A DNA stretch of 9,676 nt from Bacteroidales bacterium UBA5287. GTDB lineage: Bacteria > Bacteroidota > Bacteroidia > Bacteroidales > Dysgonomonadaceae. Below are positions 1 through 6,503 of this stretch, in pieces (the first letter of the stretch is position 1; each line of letters opens with the position of its first letter). The stretch is taken from the NCBI GenBank assembly GCA_002411345.1, contig DHSL01000039.1, positions 1 to 9,676 on the forward strand, given 5' to 3'. The notes beneath the pieces were generated by a model. That model had not been told where the DNA came from. It searched no databases and saw only the letters and a program-made list of their open reading frames with translations. The translations under genes were made by a program, and so were the position numbers.

Positions 1-40
1 CCAGCAAAGTTAGTAACTCCACTACAATGAAAATTCGCCA

Positions 41-568
41 ATGTTTTATCAGAAACTTAGAGCTAGTAGAACAGGTTATTGGTTTAAAAAATTCGTAGAT
101 GAAACTGACGCTTTCAAAAGTGGAGGAAACATGGATTTTCCATTGTTGCGTTATGCAGAAGTATTGTTGACTTATGCTGAAGCAAAGATAATGTTGAACC
201 AAGTTGATGATTTGGCAAAGAAATGTATTAATGATGTCAGAAGGAGAGGAGGATTGGATATGAATTTTGCAGATGTTACTCTTCCCGCATACGCTTCTTA
301 TACACAACAACAGTGGCTTGAATTAATCCGTAATGAACGTCGAGTGGAGTTTGCAGCAGAAGGACAACGTTATGATGATATAATTAGGTGGAGAATTGCG
401 GAGGATGTTTTAAATAAACCAGCAGAAGGACATACAAGGATAATAGATGGACGCAAGGAAACGTTAAAGATAGAAGACCGTTCATTTAAATCCCATAACT
501 ACATATGGCCTTTCCATGAAAACAGTTTGAAAGTAGAACCAGGACTTGTTCAAAACCCAGGATACTAA
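41..568 (+). CDS. SusD/RagB-family outer-membrane nutrient-binding protein, C-terminal part; frame broken upstream
   Basis: SusD/RagB lipoproteins sit on the outer surface of the outer membrane and cap a SusC TonB-dependent transporter, binding oligosaccharides for uptake. This 175-residue segment carries the family's C-terminal signature: a TGYWFKKFVD-like strand (about residues 12-21), LRYAEVLLTYAEAK (about 36-49, the TPR-like helix), IRNERRVEFAAEGQRYDDIIRW (about 96-117) and the terminal WPFHENSL...QNPGY. Full family members are about 450-650 residues, so only the last third is present. The frame is not open to the window edge: TAG at 11-13 and TAA at 14-16 lie in this frame, while SusD-like sequence seems to run back to about position 17. 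The ATG at 41 is the first start after these stops but is unlikely to be a natural start, because it falls inside the conserved domain and leaves no signal peptide. A one-base indel near 17-28, a pseudogene, or a sequencing error could explain it. The family call is firm; whether the gene is intact is not. Confidence 0.85.
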   Translation: MFYQKLRASRTGYWFKKFVDETDAFKSGGNMDFPLLRYAEVLLTYAEAKIMLNQVDDLAKKCINDVRRRGGLDMNFADVTLPAYASYTQQQWLELIRNERRVEFAAEGQRYDDIIRWRIAEDVLNKPAEGHTRIIDGRKETLKIEDRSFKSHNYIWPFHENSLKVEPGLVQNPGY

Positions 569-578
569 GTATTAAATT

Positions 579-617
579 AAGAAGAATAAGATGAATTTTT
601 CATCTTATTCTTCTTTT
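579..617 (+). terminator. Rho-independent terminator after the SusD gene
   Basis: A perfect 17-bp inverted repeat (arms 579-595 and 599-615, AAGAAGAATAAGATGAA and its complement) with a 3-base loop begins 10 bases after the SusD stop codon. The right arm runs into TTTT and then ATATAT. The stem is AT-rich but very long. The position directly after the stop fits an intrinsic terminator. Confidence 0.8.
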
Positions 618-983
618 ATATATGATTTAAATTAGTATTGAGTTTAATACATGATAAATATATTTTATTGAGCAATAAAATACAATTAGGTAAAAAAGTA
701 TCAAATGCCATATTGATTGACATAAAGATGCAAAATTATTGTTAGCCGAATCATTTGTTGATCCTCTTCAACAGTTTATCAATACTGGAACATGAAAGAA
801 GAAGAGTTAAGAATCAAGGAAATAATAAAATTCAATAGTTGATCATTTCTGGGATACAAATTGATAAATTGGAATAACATTCCACTCTGTGATGTAAGAA
901 ATTATAGTTTTGAATGGACGAAATAGATTCTAGTTTGGTGGGTTGAGGTCGATTGGAATTGGTTTAGTAGGAATAATGCTATA
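618..983. other. AT-rich intergenic region without a convincing gene
   Basis: This stretch lies between the terminators of two convergent genes, so no promoter is needed here. Stops are frequent in all frames. It holds one short hairpin (661-682) and two short stop-interrupted, protein-like stretches at about 726-794 and 792-927. Neither is recognisable as a family, and neither is called as a gene. Confidence 0.6.
661..682. repeat. Short AT-rich perfect inverted repeat
   Basis: TATTTTATTG (661-670) and its exact complement CAATAAAATA (673-682) are separated by AG. No T-run follows on either strand, so it does not look like a standard terminator. In AT-rich sequence such a palindrome may be chance. 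Confidence 0.4.
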
Positions 984-1034
984 TAAAAAAATCCGCTGGT
1001 AATTTGTACAATGAACAAACAAATCCCCAGCGGA
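984..1034 (-). terminator. Rho-independent terminator after the Gfo/Idh/MocA gene
   Basis: Read on the minus strand, TCCGCTGG (complement of 1027-1034) pairs with CCAGCGGA (complement of 992-999) and is followed at once by seven T residues (complement of 985-991). Inside the loop a second helix, ATTTGT with ACAAAT, can form, giving a two-part stem. It starts about 35 bases after the stop codon at 1070. GC-rich stem plus T-run is a textbook intrinsic terminator. Confidence 0.85.
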
Positions 1035-1069
1035 AAGAAAAAAAGAGAGTTTTAAAAAATGTAATGTAT

Positions 1070-2413
1070 TTATAGTTTCATTTCCCAGCCTTTTTGATAT
1101 TTCCTGCTCCACAGTTTGTTTGCTTCACGATTATTGATAATGTGAGCATTTACAGGATTTGTTTCGAATGTAGTTTTAGTGCGTTGTGCAATATTTCCTA
1201 AGTGTGCCAAGGTTGTGCTGATACAACCAACATTTATATCTGCATTTAAAGGAGTACCTTTTCTTATACCATCCAGGAAGTTGGAAAAATGGTATGAGTC
1301 CAGTTGTTGAGTTGGATTTGTGATATCGCCCGCTTTGAATCCCATATCACTGGTTACGTCTTTCACCAGTTTGTTTTTAAGATCATACACTTTATACGCG
1401 TTTCCGCCACCAATAACTAAAGTACCCGTCTCTCCATAAAATGTACATCCAACCGAAGAGTCTTCGATATTGTGGCCATTGCAACTTCTTCCTTCCCAGG
1501 TGATTAGGTCGTTTCCACCGAATTCAAGATTTACTATTTGAGTATCCGGGAACTGCCAATCATCTTGATAAAGATATCTGCCTCCGGAAGAGTCGACATG
1601 CGTTGGGAATTTCAGATCCATTCCCCATCTAAGTATATCGAGAAAATGAACCCCATTGTTTCCAGCTTCGCCAGTACCCCAATTATGGAACCAGTGCCAG
1701 TTATAATGTAGATAATTATCCTTATATTCAGATACTCTTGGGGCAGGTCCTTGCCACAGTTCCCAGTCGAGCCATTCGGGAACCGCTGTAACTTTTCCTG
1801 TTCCTATTGAAGCTCTGTTGTTCGCATACCAAGCTTTACCAAAATAAACTTTTCCGATGACGCCCTCTTTTATTTCCTGAATAGCGTTGATTATATTTGG
1901 CCATGATCTGCGCTGCATGCCAGTTGCTGTAACAACTTTATACTTTTTCACAGCCTGCATAAGAATTTCATCTTCCGCAGGGTTATGGCTTGTAGGTTTT
2001 TCGAGATACACGTGTTTGCCCGCTTTCATTGCCATTAAAGCAGCTGGTGCATGCCAATGTTCAGGGGTAGCGATTATGACAGCATCTAAATCTTTTTGTT
2101 CGAGCAGTTTTCTTAAATCCTTTTCACCTTGAGGTGTATTTCCTGCAATCTTTTTTACGTTGTCAATACATTTTTCCATGGCGCGTTTATCCACGTCGCA
2201 AACATACGCTATTTCACAGCCTTTTTCTCGCGCAAACCCACCTGACAAAGCATTTCCGCGTGAGTTTACACCAATTGCACCCATCCTGATTTTCTCATTT
2301 GCACCGACGATATTTTTATAGCTTTTTGCGCTGAAACTTGGTAAAACCCCTCCGACTGAAACAGCGGCCGATCCAATTGCTACTTTTTTTATAAAGTATC
2401 TTCTTGAAGTCAT
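1070..2413 (-). CDS. Tat-exported Gfo/Idh/MocA-family oxidoreductase
   Basis: A 447-residue NAD(P)-dependent dehydrogenase-fold protein. The N-terminus has a twin-arginine export signal: SRRYFIKK (residues 3-10), then a small-residue hydrophobic stretch to about residue 24, with likely cleavage near 28-29. The Rossmann fold follows (IRMGAIGVNSRG, about 42-53; AYVCDVD further on), with the family cofactor/catalytic motif E138-K139-P140 in VYLEKPT. The C-terminal half has GNNGVHFLDILRW, with His256 and Asp259 at the usual catalytic-site position. The intact EKP motif argues for a dehydrogenase/oxidoreductase rather than GH109-type glycosidases, which lack it. Family members act on sugars, inositols, amino sugars or their acids; the substrate cannot be read here. 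It is monocistronic, with its own terminator, and converges on a SusD gene, so a role in processing imported glycan is plausible but inferred. Tat-exported relatives probably act in the periplasm with a pre-bound cofactor. No clear -33/-7 promoter was found upstream. Confidence 0.92.
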   Translation of the reverse strand: MTSRRYFIKKVAIGSAAVSVGGVLPSFSAKSYKNIVGANEKIRMGAIGVNSRGNALSGGFAREKGCEIAYVCDVDKRAMEKCIDNVKKIAGNTPQGEKDLRKLLEQKDLDAVIIATPEHWHAPAALMAMKAGKHVYLEKPTSHNPAEDEILMQAVKKYKVVTATGMQRRSWPNIINAIQEIKEGVIGKVYFGKAWYANNRASIGTGKVTAVPEWLDWELWQGPAPRVSEYKDNYLHYNWHWFHNWGTGEAGNNGVHFLDILRWGMDLKFPTHVDSSGGRYLYQDDWQFPDTQIVNLEFGGNDLITWEGRSCNGHNIEDSSVGCTFYGETGTLVIGGGNAYKVYDLKNKLVKDVTSDMGFKAGDITNPTQQLDSYHFSNFLDGIRKGTPLNADINVGCISTTLAHLGNIAQRTKTTFETNPVNAHIINNREANKLWSRKYQKGWEMKL

Positions 2414-2729
2414 AGTATATTTTTGTATAAATTAATGTTTTCTAAAGTTAGACAATAGTCCTTTTTGATATTGCGCAAATATGTTCTGAATCTATTTGCA
2501 TTTTTATAGAAAATAGTTAAAGAACAAACTTATTAAATTAATTTGTTTCTACACTATCATTTTTCGTAAAAGACTCATCAAAAAGCGCAAATTTTAGTGT
2601 TATGTGAAAATTGTTTAGAAGCGTTTGGAAAATGTTGGAAAAAAGGTTGGAGGAGCGTTGGAATGTTGTAAGAAAATGGTGTGATTTTGGTCGTTATGAT
2701 TTAGAATTATAGTGAGACCATTACCGATA
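2414..2729. other. Intergenic region between the helicase-nuclease and oxidoreductase genes
   Basis: It holds no supportable gene. It must contain the promoter of the minus-strand oxidoreductase, but no pair of TTTG and TAnnTTTG with 19-21 bp spacing was found. The nearest partial match is CATATTTG on the minus strand, just before TGCGCAATATC. No hairpin plus T-run was found after the helicase stop at 2730. An imperfect repeat lies at 2621-2668. Confidence 0.6.
2621..2668. repeat. Imperfect short direct repeat, TTGGA-rich
   Basis: GCGTTTGGAAAATGTTG (2621-2637) recurs as GCGTTGGAATGTTG (2655-2668) with two single-base gaps removed. A further GTTGGA sits between them. It is noncoding on the helicase 3' side. 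It may be a decayed tandem duplication or chance. Confidence 0.3.
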
Positions 2730-5700
2730 TTACACTTCAATAATTTTTCCAGCACGAACATAGAAAATATATCCAGAGACGTTATCAAATCCCATTTCTT
2801 TAATCGTTTTTGTGTACCGTTGTACTTGACGAATGTATTGTGATTCTTCAACTTCGCCAAATTTATAGTCAACAACAATCACTTGATTATCATTAATCAT
2901 TACCCGGTCCGGTTGACTAAAGCCAAATTTTGGATGCAGCAATTTTGTTTCGTTCAATACCGTGTAATTTCCAGAATACCAGTCTTTCGCGTCCGATATT
3001 GACAATGAATCATTTAGTATATTGATGATTTCCTCTTTCATTTCCTTTCCAATTTCTCCATTCAGTACTTTTTTATCCACAGCCAATTCAATATCCTCTA
3101 AAGTGTTTATGGTGCTTACAATTTCGTGCATCATTGTACCATAAGACCGTTGACCGCTGTCAGCAAAGAAATCCGCAGCATTCAGTCGAAGTTTCAGTCG
3201 GTTGGAAAACGGGATCGATTGCCATTTGCTGATAATATATGGATTAGTCTCTTCCTGTACTTCTTCTTTTATTTCCTTTTTTGCGTTATTTCCTAAGGAG
3301 AAAAGAGCAACTATATTTGTGTTGTTCAGTGTGCTTACAGCTGATGTGGTTGATGTTGAGGTTATTGCGTCTGGTGTGATTGATGATAGAGTAGGGTGGT
3401 TAGACTCGACGGACGTTGAATCGTTGAAATAATTGTTCAGGGAGATTTCGTCTTCCAGAGGAATATTTTTTGAAGCGATTGTTTCCCACAATAAATCACC
3501 AACCGTGTTGATTTTTATTGATCCATCTTTATTCTGTTTTGGTTGAGGTGCAAACACTTTCAACTGATGTTTTGGTCGCGTGAAAGCAACATACAACAAG
3601 TTCAGATTATCAATATAAGTATATAATTTTTCCTCCAGGTATTCTTTAGAAAAAATTGTTTTACTTAATTTAGGACTATATTTTATGGGAACGATGGGTA
3701 ATTCGTTAAAAGGAGCAACAGTCGGTTTGCACCAAATAATATTAGTCTGACTTGATTTATGATCCAGTTCCCAGTTTACAAAAGGCATGATAACCACACC
3801 AAATCCCAATCCTTTAGATTTATGGATAGTGAGAAGTCGGATAGCATCTTGATTGTCAGGTGAGAAAAGAGTTTTTTTATAACCTTTTTCATCCCACCAA
3901 TCGAGAAAATCATTGATGTCAGCAGATGAGTCCGTACTGAATTTCAATACAATATCCAAAAAAGATTGAACATAAGCATTCTCTTTTTGCTCTAACGCAT
4001 TGGCCGATAAAGAGAAATAAGCCTCAACCATTTCGTATAAAGGCAGATGAGAAATAGATTCAATTTGTCCAACCATTTCCTGGGGTAAATCAGCAAGATT
4101 TATCTCCTGAAAATCTTTGATCGCTTCAGTCGGAGTCGCGTGTTTATGGAACTTAAAGAATTCCGTAAGAGCAATCATTTTCTTTGTCTCGTCCGCTGGA
4201 TTTTGAAAATGCCTTAACAGTGAGATGATAGAGCGAACACTCTGTGCGTTTCCAATTACCAGTGCCTCATTAGAGATAATATCATATCGATAAGTCGAAT
4301 CCGGATGCGCATCTTTATATTTCAATAACGTCTCAGCGATTTTAATCGCCTCATCGTTCTTTCTTACAATAATTGCGATATCTTTTAATGCAAACCCTTG
4401 ATCTTGCAGAGATTCAATCTGTTGAGGCAATCGTTCCAGTACCTGATCCTCCCATTTGTTGTCCGAGTCCGAAGTATCAAGAAACGATATCTCGACCTTT
4501 CCCTCATTGTTAAGTTTGTTAGGCTTAACCTGTTGGCGTACACCTCTGTATGCGTTTTTTATTTTGTCGCTAAAAACATTAAGTTCACCAACATTATTAT
4601 CAACCAACGCATTATTATAATCATTCTGCATAATTTCAGAACCAATTCTGAAGAGCGCGTTATTAAAATTGATGATGTTAGCATCACTACGCCAGTTAGT
4701 ATCCAGAGACTCTTCGATCAGCTGTTCATTTGAAAACTCCTTAGCGATCTGTTCCTCAAGTAGTTTCCAGTTAGAGTTTCTGAAACGATAAATACTTTGC
4801 TTCACGTCCCCCACAATCATATTGAAGTTGTTGTTAGCGAGACTTTCGAGCAGAAGCGGTTTAAAATTTGCCCATTGCATGTCCGAAGTATCCTGAAATT
4901 CATCGATCATGTAATGCTGAATGCGCGTACCGATTTTTTCATATACAAATGGAGTATCGCTATCAGCGATAATTTTATTCAGCAGTTCAGTAGTATCCGA
5001 CAAAAATTGAATATTATTTTCCTTTTTATATGCATCCATTCTCTGTTCAATGTCGCTCAAAATACCTAAAGTAAAATAATAATTCAACACACTTTCTGCA
5101 GAATTATAAAAAACCATCTGTTTATCAAATAGAGAAATCGCCCTTTTTACGCAATCATTAAGACCATCGTGATAAGACCCTTCGATAGCCGATATTTGTT
5201 TAGATGTTTTTGTGTACCAATTCGTAACAGAATCTTCAAGTTTAAGGAACGTATCCGTCGGCTCTTTCATATCCCCATTTGCCCATTTTGCGAAATGAGA
5301 AAATGTTGATTTTGAGCCACCCTTATAATCAGAGAAAGTCAGTCCAGCGCGCGTCATGCAGTCGACCCCATCTTCCCCGATCGATTTCAGTTCGTTCTTG
5401 AATTGCTGCATAATGCGAATAAGGTTTTTTTTGTAAGCTTCAAGCGCATTTTTATCTTGAATGACAGAAAATTCCTCTTCGCTAAGCGTTTTGTAAGTCT
5501 CTTTAAAAAGTTCCTTTGCTAAAGTTCTTATTTCCTTTTTGATAACCCAACTCTTATCTTCACGTATTTTAGACTGCATAAAATCCAACAGCCAGGCAGT
5601 CAGGCCCTTGTTCTCCGGTTTATCAAGGTCGAAAATCATATTATCGATAATTTCCGGTAGATAATAAGAGTTATCCACCTCAATTTTATAACCCCCAATC

Positions 5701-6095
5701 AACCCCAATTCCCGCGTGAAAGCCCTCATCACTTGTTGGAAAAACTTATCGATTGTCGTTATAGAAAACGCAGAATAATCATGCAGAATTGTTTTTAGTA
5801 TAGAAAAAGCACGAAGTCGCACCACTTCTTCAGTCAGATGAAATTCAGAAATCAACATTTTTAAGAATCCAGAATCCTTTCCCGCCGACAGATTATAAAG
5901 TTCGCTTAGAATACGCGACTTCATTTCGTCCGTCGCCTTATTCGTGAAAGTAACCGCCAGGATATGTTTATAGTTGTTGCCCGCAGAGAATAATAATCTG
6001 ATGTAATCGCCTGTAAGTCTGTGTGTTTTCCCTGATCCAGCCGATGCCCTAATTATGTGTAGCAGTTCATTATCAGATGATTCGGCTTTTTGCAT
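2730..6095 (-). CDS. AddA/RecB-like UvrD-family helicase with C-terminal PD-(D/E)XK nuclease
   Basis: This 1121-residue superfamily 1A helicase-nuclease unwinds and degrades DNA ends in double-strand-break repair. Visible motifs: Walker A ASAGSGKT (17-24); motif Ia VTFTNKATDEMKSR (about 48-61); Walker B DEFQDTS (398-404); motif III GDVKQSIYRF (429-438); NWRS (467-470); motif V TIHKSKGLGF (756-765); motif VI YVAFTRP (835-841). A Ser/Thr-rich linker (about 895-925) leads to a RecB-type nuclease with His990-Glu991, Pro-Asp1063-Arg, Asp1076-Tyr-Lys1078 and Gln1090...Tyr1094, so all expected catalytic residues are present. Start: ATG at 6095, 16 residues before RASAGSGKT, preceded by GAGGGAT; an in-frame GTG at 6140 would lengthen it by 15 residues unlike the family. 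It overlaps the upstream SUI1 gene by 23 bases, suggesting translational coupling. No AddB-like partner adjoins it. The protein is AddA-like in architecture, but orthology to addA is not proven, so no symbol is given. Confidence 0.93.
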   Translation of the reverse strand: MQKAESSDNELLHIIRASAGSGKTHRLTGDYIRLLFSAGNNYKHILAVTFTNKATDEMKSRILSELYNLSAGKDSGFLKMLISEFHLTEEVVRLRAFSILKTILHDYSAFSITTIDKFFQQVMRAFTRELGLIGGYKIEVDNSYYLPEIIDNMIFDLDKPENKGLTAWLLDFMQSKIREDKSWVIKKEIRTLAKELFKETYKTLSEEEFSVIQDKNALEAYKKNLIRIMQQFKNELKSIGEDGVDCMTRAGLTFSDYKGGSKSTFSHFAKWANGDMKEPTDTFLKLEDSVTNWYTKTSKQISAIEGSYHDGLNDCVKRAISLFDKQMVFYNSAESVLNYYFTLGILSDIEQRMDAYKKENNIQFLSDTTELLNKIIADSDTPFVYEKIGTRIQHYMIDEFQDTSDMQWANFKPLLLESLANNNFNMIVGDVKQSIYRFRNSNWKLLEEQIAKEFSNEQLIEESLDTNWRSDANIINFNNALFRIGSEIMQNDYNNALVDNNVGELNVFSDKIKNAYRGVRQQVKPNKLNNEGKVEISFLDTSDSDNKWEDQVLERLPQQIESLQDQGFALKDIAIIVRKNDEAIKIAETLLKYKDAHPDSTYRYDIISNEALVIGNAQSVRSIISLLRHFQNPADETKKMIALTEFFKFHKHATPTEAIKDFQEINLADLPQEMVGQIESISHLPLYEMVEAYFSLSANALEQKENAYVQSFLDIVLKFSTDSSADINDFLDWWDEKGYKKTLFSPDNQDAIRLLTIHKSKGLGFGVVIMPFVNWELDHKSSQTNIIWCKPTVAPFNELPIVPIKYSPKLSKTIFSKEYLEEKLYTYIDNLNLLYVAFTRPKHQLKVFAPQPKQNKDGSIKINTVGDLLWETIASKNIPLEDEISLNNYFNDSTSVESNHPTLSSITPDAITSTSTTSAVSTLNNTNIVALFSLGNNAKKEIKEEVQEETNPYIISKWQSIPFSNRLKLRLNAADFFADSGQRSYGTMMHEIVSTINTLEDIELAVDKKVLNGEIGKEMKEEIINILNDSLSISDAKDWYSGNYTVLNETKLLHPKFGFSQPDRVMINDNQVIVVDYKFGEVEESQYIRQVQRYTKTIKEMGFDNVSGYIFYVRAGKIIEV

Positions 6096-6414
6096 ATCCC
6101 TCTTTTTGTAAAATACCCAACACCTTTTCGCGGTGATCACCCTGTATGATCACTTCACCCTCTTTGACAGAACCCCCAACTCCGCACTTTGTTTTGAGCA
6201 GTTTCCCAAGATCCTCCAAATCATTTTCAGAGCCAACAAACCCCGTGATCAGTGTCACCGCCTTACCTTTTCTGTTTCGTTTATCCAGACTAATTCTGAG
6301 CAATTGCTTTTCCTTTGGCAATGTTTCCACCGCGTTTTGCTCCCCCTCTTTCTCATAGTGAAAATCGGGATTTGTAGAATAAACAATATTGAGATTCTTC
6401 TTCCAGTCGTTCAT
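6073..6414 (-). CDS. eIF1/SUI1-like translation factor (YciH family)
   Basis: A 113-residue cytoplasmic protein of the SUI1 fold, related to eukaryotic eIF1 and bacterial YciH, which bind the small ribosomal subunit and affect start-site discrimination. The N-terminal tail (MNDWKKNLNIVYSTNPDF) and the core (about 38-113) match the bacterial family: NRKGKAVTLITGFVG (47-61), DLGKLLKTKCGVGGS (68-82) and GEVIIQGDHREKV (86-98). Length is normal. The start is the ATG at 6414; an in-frame TTG at 6435 would add seven residues but lies inside the promoter -7 element, so it cannot be used from that promoter. It is first in an operon; its last codons overlap the helicase-nuclease start by 23 bases. The 5' leader from the predicted start point is only about 13 bases and has no clear Shine-Dalgarno. 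YciH is not essential in E. coli and its role in Bacteroidota is not established. Confidence 0.93.
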   Translation of the reverse strand: MNDWKKNLNIVYSTNPDFHYEKEGEQNAVETLPKEKQLLRISLDKRNRKGKAVTLITGFVGSENDLEDLGKLLKTKCGVGGSVKEGEVIIQGDHREKVLGILQKEGYAKSRII

Positions 6415-6432
6415 TTCTTCATAACATTTTCT

Positions 6433-6465
6433 CAAAGATAAATAAAAGTTACCGCTTTCTGCAAA
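6433..6465 (-). promoter_or_regulatory. Bacteroidota-type -33/-7 promoter for the SUI1/helicase operon
   Basis: On the minus strand, TTTG (complement of 6462-6465) is followed after 21 bases by TATCTTTG (complement of 6433-6440), a perfect match to TAnnTTTG of the primary sigma factor consensus in Bacteroides. Transcription would begin near 6427, about 13 bases before the ATG at 6414. No equally good element was found on the plus strand for the divergent kinase gene. Confidence 0.65.
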
Positions 6466-6503
6466 AAATAGAGTAAATTAGCAACCTAAAATAATAACAC
6501 ATT

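Noticed and set aside
930..1112. Minus-strand 60-codon frame past the oxidoreductase stop
   Set aside because: It overlaps the oxidoreductase 3' end and runs straight through its terminator hairpin; no protein family is recognisable.
1887..2132. Plus-strand 81-codon frame opposite the oxidoreductase
   Set aside because: It is antisense to the conserved Rossmann/EKP region and carries no family motif.
1070..2413. GH109-type NAD-dependent glycosidase
   Set aside because: GH109 proteins share the Tat signal and Rossmann fold but lack the EKP motif that is intact here.
3330..3410. TG-rich stretch as a possible microsatellite or phase-variable repeat
   Set aside because: It encodes the Ser/Thr-rich linker between helicase and nuclease domains; the unit is irregular and too degenerate for slippage.
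4398..5069. Plus-strand open frames of 90-111 codons inside the helicase gene
   Set aside because: They are antisense to a strongly supported gene, have no recognisable motifs, and follow its codon periodicity.
6096..6140. GTG start at 6140 for the helicase-nuclease
   Set aside because: The added 15 residues are read from sequence that codes for SUI1 in another frame and do not resemble the family; ATG at 6095 places the Walker A motif at the usual distance.
6415..6435. TTG start at 6435 for the SUI1 gene
   Set aside because: It lies inside the predicted -7 element, and the ATG at 6414 gives the usual N-terminus of the family.
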